Counted from the stretch's first letter, positions 23,965-33,278 are shown. The stretch is DNA of 64,000 nt from Stagnimonas sp. (GCA_030696045.1 JAUYNO010000082.1:27226-91225); one strand, 5' to 3'. A program made the numbers and translations. The notes: generated by a model from the letters alone, not told the origin.

Positions 23965-25860
23965 ATGAGCAACTACAAAACAACCTACGCCCGCTCGCTC
24001 GCCGAGCCCGAAGCCTACTGGGCCGAGCAGGCCGAGCAGCTGCACTGGGACCGCCGCTGGGACCGCGTGCTCGACGATTCGCGCCCGCCCTTCTACCGCT
24101 GGTTCCCGGGCGGGCGCCTCAACACCTGCTACAACGCGCTCGACCGCCATGTCGACGGCGGCCGCGCCGAGCAGGCGGCGCTGATCTACGACAGCCCGCT
24201 CACCGGCACCATCAAAACCTTCACCTACCGCGAGTTGCGCGACGCGGTGGCGCTGTTCGCCGGCGCGCTGCGGGCGCAGGGCGTGCAGACCGGCGACCGG
24301 GTGGTGATCTACATGCCCATGGTGCCGGAGGCAGCCATCGCCATGCTCGCCTGCGCCCGCATCGGTGCCGTGCACTCGGTGGTGTTCGGCGGCTTCGCTG
24401 CGCCGGAGCTGGCCAAGCGCATCGACGACGCCAAGCCCAGCCTGATCGTGGCGGCGTCTTGCGGCATCGAGCCGGGCCGCGTGCTGGCCTACAAGCCGCT
24501 GCTGGACCAGGCCATCGACCTGTCCACGCACAAGCCGGCGCGCTGCATCCTGCTGCAGCGGCCGCAATGCGCGGCGACGCTGGTCGCCGGCCGCGACATC
24601 GACTGGCAGGACGCCCTCGCCGGCGCCACGCCGGCCGACTGCGTGAGTGTGGCCGCCACCGATCCGCTCTACGTGCTCTACACCTCCGGCACCACCGGCA
24701 AGCCCAAGGGCGTGGTGCGCGACCACGGCGGCCATGCGGTGGCGCTGGTGCATTCGATGAACACGGTCTACGACACCAAGCCGGGCGAGGTGTTCTGGGC
24801 CGCTTCCGACGTCGGCTGGGTGGTGGGCCATGCCTACATCGTCTACGGCCCGCTGCTGCAGGGCTGCACCACGGTCATGTACGAGGGCAAGCCGGTCGGC
24901 ACGCCGGATGCCGGCGCCTTCTGGCGAGTGATCTCCCAGCACCGGGTCAAGACCTTCTTCACCGCCCCGACCGCCTTCCGCGCCATCAAGAAGGAAGACC
25001 CGCGCGGCGAGCTGCTGCAGCAATACGATCTCTCCCACTTCAAGGCCCTGTACCTGGCCGGCGAGCGCAGCGACCCCGACACCATCGTCTGGGCCCAGCA
25101 GCAGCTGCGGGTGCCGGTGATCGACAACTGGTGGCAGACCGAACTGGGTTCGCCCGCCATCGCCAACTGCCGGGGCATCGAGGCCATGCCGGTGAAGCCG
25201 GGCTCGGCCACCGTCTCGGTGCCCGGCTATGACATCCGCGTGCTCGATGCCGCGGGGCTGGAAGCCGAGGCCGGCGAGATCGGCAACCTCGCCATCAAGC
25301 TGCCGCTGCCGCCGGGCACGCTGCCGACGCTGTGGCACAACGACGAGGGCTATCGCGACACCTATCTGTCGCGCTATCCCGGCTACTACCTGGCCGGCGA
25401 CGCCGGCTATGTCGATGCCGACGGCTACTGGTGGGTGATGTCGCGCATCGACGACATCATCAACGTCGCCGGGCACCGGCTCTCGACCGGGGCGATGGAG
25501 GAGGCGCTGTCCGGCCATCCCGCCGTTGCCGAGTGCGCGGTGATCGGCGTGGCCGATGCCATGAAGGGTCAGTTGCCGCTGGGCCTGGTGGTGCTCAAGG
25601 CCGGTGTCAGCCGCGACCCCGACGAACTCGGCCGCGAGCTGGTCGAGCGGGTGCGCGCGCAGATCGGCGCGGTGGCGGCGTTCAAGCAGGTGGCGGTGGT
25701 CTCGCGCCTGCCCAAGACCCGCTCCGGCAAGGTGCTGCGCGCCACCATGCGCGCCATCGCCGACAGCGCGCCCTACAACGCGCCAGCCACCATCGACGAT
25801 CCGAAGACGCTGGAGGAGATCGCGGTGGCGCTGAAGAGCCTCGGATATGCCAAGCAGTAA
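23965..25860 (+). CDS. Propionyl-CoA synthetase-like acyl-CoA ligase (PrpE/ACSS3 type)
   Basis: A 631-residue adenylate-forming enzyme from ATG 23965. It has an N-terminal ACAS domain (YWAEQAEQLHWDRRWDRVLD), the A3 motif LYTSGTTGKPKGVV, A5 NWWQTELGSP and the catalytic lysine in LPKTRSGKVLR near residue 590. Length and WDRVLDDS..PFYRWFPGG are those of PrpE rather than medium-chain ligases. It activates propionate or a related short acid with ATP and CoA. Propionyl-CoA would be an expected end product of branched-chain or terpenoid degradation here; the substrate is inferred from family. Confidence 0.9.
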   Translation: MSNYKTTYARSLAEPEAYWAEQAEQLHWDRRWDRVLDDSRPPFYRWFPGGRLNTCYNALDRHVDGGRAEQAALIYDSPLTGTIKTFTYRELRDAVALFAGALRAQGVQTGDRVVIYMPMVPEAAIAMLACARIGAVHSVVFGGFAAPELAKRIDDAKPSLIVAASCGIEPGRVLAYKPLLDQAIDLSTHKPARCILLQRPQCAATLVAGRDIDWQDALAGATPADCVSVAATDPLYVLYTSGTTGKPKGVVRDHGGHAVALVHSMNTVYDTKPGEVFWAASDVGWVVGHAYIVYGPLLQGCTTVMYEGKPVGTPDAGAFWRVISQHRVKTFFTAPTAFRAIKKEDPRGELLQQYDLSHFKALYLAGERSDPDTIVWAQQQLRVPVIDNWWQTELGSPAIANCRGIEAMPVKPGSATVSVPGYDIRVLDAAGLEAEAGEIGNLAIKLPLPPGTLPTLWHNDEGYRDTYLSRYPGYYLAGDAGYVDADGYWWVMSRIDDIINVAGHRLSTGAMEEALSGHPAVAECAVIGVADAMKGQLPLGLVVLKAGVSRDPDELGRELVERVRAQIGAVAAFKQVAVVSRLPKTRSGKVLRATMRAIADSAPYNAPATIDDPKTLEEIAVALKSLGYAKQ

Positions 25861-25917
25861 GCCGATTGGCCCGGACCCAGCGCCGGCGGTCAAGACCAGA
25901 ACCAAGGGATATCTCCA

Positions 25918-26844
25918 ATGAGCAAATGGACACTCGCGCAATTGCCGAGCCTGCGGGGCAAGACCGCCATCGTCACCGGCGCCAATAGCGGCCTGGGGCT
26001 GGAAACCGCCGTCGGCCTCGCCGCCGCCGGCGCCCAGGTCGTCATGGCCTGCCGCAGTCCGGAACGCTCGGCACCCGCGCTGGCCGAACTGCGGCGCCGG
26101 GTGCCCGGCGCGGAGGCCGAGCTGATGACGCTGGACCTCGGCAGCCTCGCCTCGGTGCAGGCCTTCGCGACCGCCTTCGGCGCGCGGCCGCTCGACCTCC
26201 TGGTCAACAATGCCGGCGTGATGGCGCTGCCGTTCCAGAAAACCCGGGACGGCTTCGAGTTGCAGATAGGCACCAATCACCTGGGCCACTTCGCGCTCAC
26301 CGGGCAGCTGCTGCCGCGACTGCTGGCGACACCGGCGGCGCGCGTAGTCACCGTCGCCAGCGTCGCCCATCGCGCGACCAAGGCGCTGGATGTCGAGGAC
26401 CTCAACTGGGAGCGCCGGCCGTATAGCAAGTCCGACGCCTATGCCAAGAGCAAGCTCGCCAATCTGCTGTTCATGCTGGAACTGGATCGTCGTCTGCGCC
26501 TGGCCGGCCACGGCCTGATCTCGGTCGGCGCGCATCCGGGCTATTCGTCCACCAACATCGGGCTCGCCGGCGGCGAGGCGCCGCGCCATCCGTTGGAGAA
26601 GCTGGCGATCCGCATCGGCAATGCGCTGTTCGCGCAGTCGGCCGCGCGCGGCGCGCTGCCGACGCTGCGGGCAGCGGCCGACCCCGAGGTGCAGGGTGGC
26701 GAGTACTACGGGCCACGTGGCCTGTTCCAGTTCGCCGGCGCCCCGGTGCGGGTGAACTACCACCCGCGCGCCGGCGATCCCGAGCTGGCGCGCCGGCTGT
26801 GGGCGCGCTCGGAGCAGCTCACGGGCGTGCACTACCTGTCCTAG
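25918..26844 (+). CDS. SDR-family oxidoreductase (retinol-dehydrogenase-like)
   Basis: A 308-residue SDR with TGANSGLGLETA at the cofactor site, NNAGVMALPF near 100, VASVAHR (catalytic Ser) and YAKSKLANLLF (Tyr/Lys). The LNWERRPYSKSDAYAKSK stretch and length are typical of the retinol dehydrogenase/WW-oxidoreductase-like subfamily. It probably oxidises or reduces a lipid alcohol or ketone. ATG 25918 lies 57 bases after the CoA ligase stop, so co-transcription is likely. Confidence 0.9.
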   Translation: MSKWTLAQLPSLRGKTAIVTGANSGLGLETAVGLAAAGAQVVMACRSPERSAPALAELRRRVPGAEAELMTLDLGSLASVQAFATAFGARPLDLLVNNAGVMALPFQKTRDGFELQIGTNHLGHFALTGQLLPRLLATPAARVVTVASVAHRATKALDVEDLNWERRPYSKSDAYAKSKLANLLFMLELDRRLRLAGHGLISVGAHPGYSSTNIGLAGGEAPRHPLEKLAIRIGNALFAQSAARGALPTLRAAADPEVQGGEYYGPRGLFQFAGAPVRVNYHPRAGDPELARRLWARSEQLTGVHYLS

Positions 26845-26990
26845 GCAGCTCCGCCCGCGACTCGGTTCAGGCCACGCCTGACGCTTGAGTCCTCGTCAGT
26901 ACGGGGGATCAGCGCCGCCGTGCGCTTCACTACAGTCGCCTCCAGCCGCGTCCAGGACGGACGCGCAGCAAGCAATCGCATGGAGGCGAC

Positions 26991-28868
26991 ATGGCAGCTC
27001 GCAAGAGTGCCGGGACAGCTGTTGGGCTGTACCTGGCGGGTAGCATCATCGCAGCAGGGCCGGCCCGCGCCGGCTCCTACGAGTTCTGGGGCCTGGAGGC
27101 GGAGACCCAGCTGCAGGCCGGCTACGCGCTCGGCATCCGCGCCGAGTCGCCGGACGACCGCATCATCGCCACGCCGCCGAGCCCGGAGATCCCAATCCCG
27201 GATGCGCTCAAGCTGCCGGAGTCGAACAACTACGACGACGGCGACCGCAATTTCAAGAAGGGCGCATTGATCAACAACCGCCTCAGCGTGCTCGGCGAGC
27301 TGCTGCTGAAGCGGGACGACTACGGTCTGCTGCTGCGCGGCGACGCCTTCTACGACGACGTCTACCGCCGGCTCAACAACGACAACGACTCACCGGACAC
27401 GATCAACAAGACCGCGCTGCCGGTGAATCACTACACCGACGCGGCGCGCTACTACGACGGCCGCCGCACCCGCCTGCTCGATGCTTATGCCTTCGGCAGC
27501 TGGTACCTCGGCGACGAGAGCGTGCTCAACCTGCGCATAGGCCAGCAGGTCGTGGCCTGGGGCGAGAGCCTGTTCTTCTCTGGCGTCGCGCTGGCGCAAG
27601 GCCCGGCCGACGCCACTAAAGCCACTGTTCCGGGCGCGGACGTGAAAAGCATCCTGCTGCCGGTCAACCAAGTCGCGCTGCAGCTCACGCTCAACGACGA
27701 GCTGACCCTGCTCGGCCAGTACAAGCTGGAGTACAAGGAAACCGAGCTGAACCCGGTCGGCGAGTTCTACTCGGTCAGCGACGTGGTCGGGCCGGGCGCG
27801 GAGTTCATCTACGGCATCAAGAACCCGGTGCACCGGGATGTGCTCGCCGACACCATCCTCAACGCGCCCGATCTGCTGGGCGCGCTCTACCCCGCGCTGG
27901 AGCCGCTGTCGCCGCTGCTGAATCCCCTGCTCGGCGCGCCGCTGGTGCCGGAGGTGGTGCGCACCGTGGTCGGCGTGATCGGCGCCACCGGCGTGCTCGA
28001 CGGCGCGCCGAAGAACATCAACGTCCAGCGCCGCGAGGACATCCGCCCCAGCGACTACGGCCAGTGGGGCCTGGGCCTGCGTTGGCGCGCGACGCCGGAA
28101 ACCACGCTCGGCGCCTACCGCCTGCGCTACCACAACACCACGCCGGCGCCGGTGCAGAACTACGGCTACGCGGTGCTGCTGCCGGGCCAGGCCGGCCTGC
28201 CCGACATCACCACCCAACTGCTCGGCGTGCAGGTGCCGGTCACCTACAACATCCGCTACTTCGACGGCATCGACCTCAGCGCGCTCAGCTTCTCCACCAC
28301 CCTGTTTGGCGCCAATGTCGCCGGCGAGCTGATCTACCGCGACGGTGTCGATGTGCTGGTCGATGTCGATGGCGGCCTGCTCGGCCCGGTGCCGACCCCG
28401 ACCCGGGGCAAGGTGAGCCAGGCGCTGCTGTCGGCGCTCTACGTGATCGGCCCGCGCGCCTTCTGGGATTCCATCACCGTCGTCGGCGAGACCGGCTACA
28501 TCCACGTCAACGGCACCGCGCCGGCCTGCGGCCCGAGCAGCTGCTCGGAAGACCTCACCTACACCCGCAATGCCTGGGGCTATTCCTTCCTGTGGTTCGT
28601 CGACCGCAAGTCGGTGTTCGACGGCTGGGACCTGCAGCTGCCGATGAGCTTCGCCGGCATGCTGGGCGGACATTCCTCCTTCCTGTCCGGCCTCGGCTCG
28701 CTGATGGGCGAAGGCGACTACCGCGCCAGCGTCGGGGTCAATTTCACCCGCCTGCAGGCGCTGACCCTGGGTGTCAGCTACAACGCCTTCCTGGGCGAGC
28801 CCGACTTCAGTGAACGGCCCTATGCCGACCGCGACAATGTCTCGCTGACCGCTACCTACCGGTTCTAG
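26991..28868 (+). CDS. DUF1302-family outer-membrane protein
   Basis: A 625-residue secreted protein. A signal peptide of about 27 residues is followed by YEFWGLEAETQLQAGYALGIR, then LLDAYAFGSWYLGD with NLRIGQQVVAWGESLFF, and ends in NVSLTATYRF with a terminal Phe. These segments mark the DUF1302 family of large outer-membrane beta-barrels, often encoded with hydrocarbon, steroid or lipid-catabolic genes (frequently paired with DUF1329 proteins, not seen here). It probably serves uptake or export of hydrophobic substrates; that is inferred. It is followed by a repeat and the CalB-like lipase gene. Confidence 0.88.
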   Translation: MAARKSAGTAVGLYLAGSIIAAGPARAGSYEFWGLEAETQLQAGYALGIRAESPDDRIIATPPSPEIPIPDALKLPESNNYDDGDRNFKKGALINNRLSVLGELLLKRDDYGLLLRGDAFYDDVYRRLNNDNDSPDTINKTALPVNHYTDAARYYDGRRTRLLDAYAFGSWYLGDESVLNLRIGQQVVAWGESLFFSGVALAQGPADATKATVPGADVKSILLPVNQVALQLTLNDELTLLGQYKLEYKETELNPVGEFYSVSDVVGPGAEFIYGIKNPVHRDVLADTILNAPDLLGALYPALEPLSPLLNPLLGAPLVPEVVRTVVGVIGATGVLDGAPKNINVQRREDIRPSDYGQWGLGLRWRATPETTLGAYRLRYHNTTPAPVQNYGYAVLLPGQAGLPDITTQLLGVQVPVTYNIRYFDGIDLSALSFSTTLFGANVAGELIYRDGVDVLVDVDGGLLGPVPTPTRGKVSQALLSALYVIGPRAFWDSITVVGETGYIHVNGTAPACGPSSCSEDLTYTRNAWGYSFLWFVDRKSVFDGWDLQLPMSFAGMLGGHSSFLSGLGSLMGEGDYRASVGVNFTRLQALTLGVSYNAFLGEPDFSERPYADRDNVSLTATYRF

Positions 28869-28880
28869 GCGGGGACGCTC

Positions 28881-28980
28881 CTTCCCCCGCTTGCGGGGGA
28901 AGGTCGGGATGGGGGCGGCACCACGCGTTGGCGAGACAACGCCCCCACCCTGCCCTCCCCCGCAAGCGGGGGAGGGGACA
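28881..28980. repeat. Paired palindromic repeat, family A copy 5
   Basis: Left half CCTTCCCCCGCTTGCGGGGG, AAGGTCGGGATGGGGGCGG; right half CCCCCACCCTGCCCTCCCCC, GCAAGCGGGGGAGGGG. The middle is about 25 bases. It starts 13 bases after the DUF1302 stop and could also act as a transcription brake or terminator. Confidence 0.85.
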
Positions 28981-29006
28981 GATCGCTCACCACTCATCGC
29001 GCGGGC

Positions 29007-29028
29007 CGGCGCGCGCAGCGCGCCCTAC
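29007..29028. repeat. Half copy of family B palindrome
   Basis: GGCGCGCGCAGCGCGCCCTAC is identical to the right-hand tail of the family B element at 7589-7609. It lies between family A copy 5 and the lipase gene. No left partner is seen. Confidence 0.55.
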
Positions 29029-29095
29029 GTCATGCGGGGGAGGCTGGTCGGCCGGTTTGCGCAATACTCGGCGCCACGACTCATGGAGGAGAACC

Positions 29096-30181
29096 ATGGC
29101 GATGAAGACCCTCATTGGGCTGGGCGCCGCGCTGCTGCTCGCCGCCTGCGGCGCCGGCAGCGAGAGCGACGGCACCGGCGCCGCCAGCGACCCCGCCTTC
29201 GGCAGCGAGCCCAAGCTGGAGACGCCGCAGGCGCAGCTCGACGCCGCCCTGCACTGCCTGCCCTTCACGCACCCCGACCAGCCGCCGGTGCTGCTGGTGC
29301 ACGGCACCTTCACCGCCGGCCAGGAACAGTACGAGTGGAACTACATTCCCCTGCTGGCGGCACGCGGCTTCGACGTCTGCGCCGTCACCTACCCCGACCG
29401 TGGCTTCGTCGACCAGCAGGTCTCGGCCGAGTACGTGGTCAACGCCATCCGCCGCATCCACGCCCAGACCGGCCGCAAGCTCGGCCTGATCGGCCACAGC
29501 CAGGGTGTGGCGGTGCCGCGCTGGGCGCTGAAGTGGTGGCCTTCGGCCCGCAATGCGGTGAGCGACTTCGTTATGCAGGCCGGCCCCAACCAGGGCACGG
29601 TGATCGCCGACCCCACCGCCCTGCTCGGTACCCTGCTGGGCACGCTCGGCCTGCCAGCCCTGCCGATCAGCGGCAGCGCCAGCGCGCCGCTGCTGCCCGA
29701 GGCCTTCCGCCAGTTCCCGCCCGCGAGCCAGTTCGTGCAGGCGACCAATCGCGGCGACCAGAGCCCGGGCGACGTCGACTACACCGCCATCTACACCCTC
29801 ACCGACGAGCTGGTGCAGCCGGCGCTGCCGCTGCCGGTGCCGGCCGGCTCGCTGGAGTACGGCGTCGACAACCCGCACATCCGCAATCTGCTGCTGCAGG
29901 ATCTCTGTCCGCAGCAGATCGTCGATCACGTGACCATCGGCACCACCGATGCGCTGGCCTTCGCGCTGGCCATCGACGCCATCACCCAGGCCGGGCCAGC
30001 CGACCCGCAGCGCGCCGGTGGCGCGGCGCTGTGCAACAACGTCCCGATCATTGCCGACCCGGCGCTGGCTTCGACCGGCGTGCAGGCACTGCTCACCATC
30101 CTGCAGGGCGATATCGCGGCGGGCGCGCCGGCCCTGCACCTGTCGACGGAGGAGCCGGCGCTGAAGGACTACGCGCGCTGA
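29096..30181 (+). CDS. CalB-like lipase, predicted lipoprotein
   Basis: A 361-residue alpha/beta hydrolase from ATG 29096, preceded by GGAGGAGA. The N-terminus is a lipoprotein signal with lipobox LLAAC, so it is probably membrane-anchored. Several segments match Candida antarctica lipase B as I recall it: LVHGTFTAGQEQYEWNYIPL, then VSAEYVVNAIRRIHA, nucleophile elbow GHSQGVAVPRWALKWWPS, catalytic-Asp segment YTLTDELVQP and catalytic-His segment QQIVDHVTIGTT. The triad is therefore Ser in GHSQG, Asp in TDE and His in VDHV. Length fits CalB (about 317) plus a signal and linker. It lies directly after the DUF1302 barrel, which suggests extracellular lipid or ester use. Confidence 0.85.
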   Translation: MAMKTLIGLGAALLLAACGAGSESDGTGAASDPAFGSEPKLETPQAQLDAALHCLPFTHPDQPPVLLVHGTFTAGQEQYEWNYIPLLAARGFDVCAVTYPDRGFVDQQVSAEYVVNAIRRIHAQTGRKLGLIGHSQGVAVPRWALKWWPSARNAVSDFVMQAGPNQGTVIADPTALLGTLLGTLGLPALPISGSASAPLLPEAFRQFPPASQFVQATNRGDQSPGDVDYTAIYTLTDELVQPALPLPVPAGSLEYGVDNPHIRNLLLQDLCPQQIVDHVTIGTTDALAFALAIDAITQAGPADPQRAGGAALCNNVPIIADPALASTGVQALLTILQGDIAAGAPALHLSTEEPALKDYAR

Positions 30182-30196
30182 GCCCTGCAGGCAGAT

Positions 30197-30333
30197 CCCC
30201 TCTCCCCTTGTGGGAGAGGGGCAGGGGAGAGGGGTTGCGAGCGCAGCGAGTTGCTTTTTCTTTGTCTCGGACAGCCACTCGCTTCGCTCGCCACCCCTCT
30301 CTCCATCTCTCTCCCACAAGGGGAGAGAGGGCT
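30197..30333. repeat. Paired palindromic repeat, family A copy 6
   Basis: Left half CCCCTCTCCCCTTGTGGGAG, AGGGGCAGGGGAGAGGGG; right half CACCCCTCTCTCCATCTCTC, TCCCACAAGGGGAGAGAGGG. The middle contains GCGAGCGCAGCGAG and CTCGCTTCGCTCGCC, themselves inverted. It follows the lipase stop by 15 bases. The remaining gap to 30459 holds no gene. Confidence 0.85.
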
Positions 30334-30459
30334 TTACGGAGCGGCATTTTTGGCAGCTAAGCCAAACGGCCGATGCCATCCAGCCCTGCTTTGCGGACCA
30401 TCGCCGCGCATAATTCGCGCTCCCCATCCGGCGCACAGCGCCACCAATGAGCAGCAGGC

Positions 30460-31704
30460 ATGAGCGAAACCAACAGCGTCTCCAGGGTAGTCATCGTCGG
30501 CGCCGGCCAAGCCGGCGGTGAAGTCGCGGGCGAGCTGCGCAAGCAGGGCTATACCGGTGCGATCACCCTGGTCGGCGAGGAAGAGCAGATTCCCTACAAG
30601 CGGCCGCCGCTGTCGAAGGGCTTCCTAGCCGGCAGCGTCACCGAGGAACAGCTCTACGTTTCGCCCAGGGCCAAGCTCGAACAGCTCGGCATCGAGTTCA
30701 TCGGCAATGCCCGCGTGGAGAAGATCGACCGCAGCCGCAAGCTGGTGGTGCTGGCCGACGGCCGCGAGTTGCCCTACGACAAGCTGGCCCTGACCACCGG
30801 CGGCCGCGCGCGGATGCTCACCCTGGCCGGCGCCGACAAGCCCAATGTGCTGCCGCTGCGCAGCATCGCCGACGTGAAGAAGCTGCAGCCGCTGTGCGTC
30901 GCGGGCCAGCGCGCAGTGGTGATCGGCGGCGGCTTCATTGGCCTGGAGACCGCAGCTGTGATGCTCAAGCTGGGCCTGCACGTCACCGTGCTGGAAGGCC
31001 TGCCCCGGGTGCTGGCCCGCGTCACCGCGCCGGAAGTCTCGGCCTTCTTCGAGCGCATGCACCGCGAGGCCGGGGTCGATCTGCGCACCGGTGTGCAGAT
31101 CAGCCATCTGGAAGGCGAGGCGGAGGTCAGCGCCGTGGTGCTCGCCGACGGCAGCCGCATCGCGGCTGACTTCATCATTGTCGGCATCGGCGTGGTCACC
31201 AACACCGAGCTGGCCAGCGAGGCCGGGCTGACGGTGGACAATGGCATCGTCGTTGACGAGTACGCCCGCAGCAGCGATCCCGACATCGTCGCCGCCGGCG
31301 ATTGCAGCAATCACCCCAGCCAGTTCGCTGGCCGGCGTATCCGCCTGGAGTCGGTGCAGAACGCCATGGAGCAGGGCCGCATCGCCGCGCGGACCATCCT
31401 CGGCAAGGGCGAGGCCTACCAGAACGTGCCCTGGTTCTGGTCCGACCAGTACGACCTCAAGTTGCAGATGGTCGGCCTCTCCACCGGCTACGACCAGCTG
31501 GTGCTGCGCGGCGATCCGGCGACGCAGCGCAACTTCGCCGCCTTCTACCTCCAGGCCGGCAAGCTGATCGCGGCCGACACCGTCAGCCGCCCGGCCGAGT
31601 TCATGCTGGCGAAGAAATGGGTGGCCGAGGGCGCGGTGCTCGACCCGGCCCAGCTCGCGGACGAGAGCATCGCGCTCAAGACGCTCGTGCCTATCGCGGC
31701 CTGA
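30460..31704 (+). CDS. FAD-dependent ferredoxin reductase
   Basis: A 414-residue flavoprotein with the FAD motif VVIVGAGQAGGEVAGELRK, then PYKRPPLSKGFL, the NAD-binding VVIGGGFIGLETAAVMLK near 150 and ARSSDPDIVAAGDCSNHP near 270. These are the features of class-I-type (rubredoxin/putidaredoxin-like) ferredoxin reductases, which pass electrons from NAD(P)H to a [2Fe-2S] ferredoxin. The ferredoxin gene follows 4 bases later. No cytochrome P450 or Rieske oxygenase is in the window, so the terminal partner must be elsewhere. Confidence 0.92.
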   Translation: MSETNSVSRVVIVGAGQAGGEVAGELRKQGYTGAITLVGEEEQIPYKRPPLSKGFLAGSVTEEQLYVSPRAKLEQLGIEFIGNARVEKIDRSRKLVVLADGRELPYDKLALTTGGRARMLTLAGADKPNVLPLRSIADVKKLQPLCVAGQRAVVIGGGFIGLETAAVMLKLGLHVTVLEGLPRVLARVTAPEVSAFFERMHREAGVDLRTGVQISHLEGEAEVSAVVLADGSRIAADFIIVGIGVVTNTELASEAGLTVDNGIVVDEYARSSDPDIVAAGDCSNHPSQFAGRRIRLESVQNAMEQGRIAARTILGKGEAYQNVPWFWSDQYDLKLQMVGLSTGYDQLVLRGDPATQRNFAAFYLQAGKLIAADTVSRPAEFMLAKKWVAEGAVLDPAQLADESIALKTLVPIAA

Positions 31705-31708
31705 GATC

Positions 31709-32029
31709 ATGGCCCGGCTCCAGTTCCTGCTGCCCTCGGGCGAGATCAAGGTGGTCGAAGCCCTCGATGGCCAGACCCTGATGGAAGCGGCCACCGGCGC
31801 CCAGGTGCCAGGCATCGTCGGCGAATGCGGTGGCGGCTGCTCCTGCGCCACCTGCCATCTCTATGTGGATCAACCCTGGTTCGGGCAGCTGCCGGCGCCG
31901 GATGAAATGGAGTCGGGAATGCTGGAAGGTGCGGTGGAACCAGGCCCCTTGAGCCGGCTGTCCTGCCAGATCAGGGTCAGCGACGCGCTCGACGGCGTCC
32001 GGCTGCGGATACCGGCGGGGCAGCTCTGA
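31709..32029 (+). CDS. [2Fe-2S] ferredoxin, adrenodoxin/terpredoxin type
   Basis: A 106-residue ferredoxin. Cluster cysteines follow C-x5-C-x2-C (ECGGGCSCATC) with the fourth in LSRLSCQI, as in adrenodoxin, putidaredoxin and terpredoxin. The YVDQPWFGQLPAP..E..ML segment is the partner-binding region. It receives electrons from the reductase encoded just upstream and usually feeds a P450. Its stop overlaps the start of the serine hydrolase (TGATG), so the three genes are coupled. Confidence 0.92.
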   Translation: MARLQFLLPSGEIKVVEALDGQTLMEAATGAQVPGIVGECGGGCSCATCHLYVDQPWFGQLPAPDEMESGMLEGAVEPGPLSRLSCQIRVSDALDGVRLRIPAGQL

Positions 32030-33264
32030 TGGCGCTCAGCCGATGGGTCAAGGTGCCGCGCGATATCGCCCCCTTGTGCGTGATCGACCAGGCCGCCGAA
32101 TGCGGCCCGGAGGATACCGGCGTCAGCGAGGCCGCCCGCGAGCGCATCTGGAGCAATCTGCAATCGCTCTACCGCACCGGCGTGCACCCGGCGCTGACCA
32201 TGGTGATGCGCCGGCACGGCAAGATCGTGCTGAAGCGCTCGATCGGCGCCGTCCACGGCAACGGCCCGGGCGAGACCGGCCCCATCGTGCCGCTGCACCC
32301 GGACTCGCCGATCTGCCTGTTCTCCGCCTCCAAGGCGATCAGCGCCTTGCTGGTGCACAAGCTGGTCGAGGACGGCCGGCTGCGGCTGGAAGACCGCGTC
32401 TCGGCGCACATCCCCGAATTCGCCGCCCACGGCAAGGGCGCGGTCACCATCCGCCAGCTGATGGCGCACCGCGCCGGCATCCCCACCCTGCCGGTCAAGC
32501 ACCCGGACCCGTCCCTGTTGCAGCACTGGGACGCCCTGGTGCACCTGCTCTGCCTGGCGCCGCCATTCGATCCGCGCTTCGAGAAGCAGGCCTATCACGC
32601 GCTCACCGTCGGCTTCATCGTCGGTGAACTGGTGCGCCGCGCCAGCGGCAAGGAGCTGCGCGACTACCTGCGCGAGGTGATCACCGGGCCGCTGAAGCTC
32701 GACACCATGACGTTCGGCCTCCCGCCCGAGCGCCGGGGCCTGGCGCCGAAGAGCCACGGCACCGGCCCCAAGCCGTTCTGGCCGGTGACGCAGTACGCGC
32801 AGCGCATCATCGGCGTCTCGTTCGACCGCGCCGCCGAAGCCGCCAACGAGGAAGGTTTCCTGTCCTCGGTGGTGCCTTCGGGCAACATCTTTGCCAGCGC
32901 CGACGACGCCAGCAAGCTGTTCCAGATGCTGCTCAACGGCGGCGTGCTCGACGGCGTGCGCGTGCTACAGCCGGAGACGGTGGCCGAGGCCATCCGCCCG
33001 GTCGGCCGCATCCAGTACGACGGCATGCTGATGGTGCCGCTGCGCTTCTCCGCCGGCTTCATGCTCGGCGAATCGCCGTTCGGCCTGTTCGGGCCGAAGA
33101 GCCACGAGGCCTTTGGCCATCTCGGCTTCGTCAGCGTGCTGTGCTGGGCCGATCCGGCGCGCGACATCTCGGTCGCCCTGCTCAACAGCGGCAAGTCGAT
33201 GGCGCCGAGCGCGCTGCTGCAGCTGGCAAGGGTGCTGGGGTCGATCAGCAGGGCTTGCGCCTGA
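32029..33264 (+). CDS. Serine hydrolase of beta-lactamase/EstB family
   Basis: A 411-residue cytoplasmic-looking protein (no signal peptide) of the class C beta-lactamase/esterase fold. FSASKAISALLVHKLVEDG carries the S-x-x-K nucleophile, LMAHRAGIPTLP follows, YHALTVGFIVGELV stands at the YxN position (Tyr kept, Asn replaced by Ala), and FGHLGFVSVLCW carries the third H-x-G motif. These features suggest an EstB-type carboxylesterase rather than an antibiotic-resistance enzyme. It is translationally coupled to the ferredoxin, so it may hydrolyse an ester or lactone made by the associated oxygenase; that is inferred. Confidence 0.87.
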   Translation: MALSRWVKVPRDIAPLCVIDQAAECGPEDTGVSEAARERIWSNLQSLYRTGVHPALTMVMRRHGKIVLKRSIGAVHGNGPGETGPIVPLHPDSPICLFSASKAISALLVHKLVEDGRLRLEDRVSAHIPEFAAHGKGAVTIRQLMAHRAGIPTLPVKHPDPSLLQHWDALVHLLCLAPPFDPRFEKQAYHALTVGFIVGELVRRASGKELRDYLREVITGPLKLDTMTFGLPPERRGLAPKSHGTGPKPFWPVTQYAQRIIGVSFDRAAEAANEEGFLSSVVPSGNIFASADDASKLFQMLLNGGVLDGVRVLQPETVAEAIRPVGRIQYDGMLMVPLRFSAGFMLGESPFGLFGPKSHEAFGHLGFVSVLCWADPARDISVALLNSGKSMAPSALLQLARVLGSISRACA

Positions 33265-33278
33265 GCAGCAGATAAGGC

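Noticed and set aside
23353..26832. A 1159-codon open frame on the minus strand opposite the esterase, CoA ligase and SDR genes
   Set aside because: Long antisense frames are expected at this GC content. The sequence is low-complexity Arg/His/Gln/Gly and the plus-strand proteins have clear catalytic motifs.
32029..33264. Beta-lactamase conferring antibiotic resistance
   Set aside because: No signal peptide, YxN replaced by YHA and coupling to a ferredoxin gene favour an EstB-type esterase.
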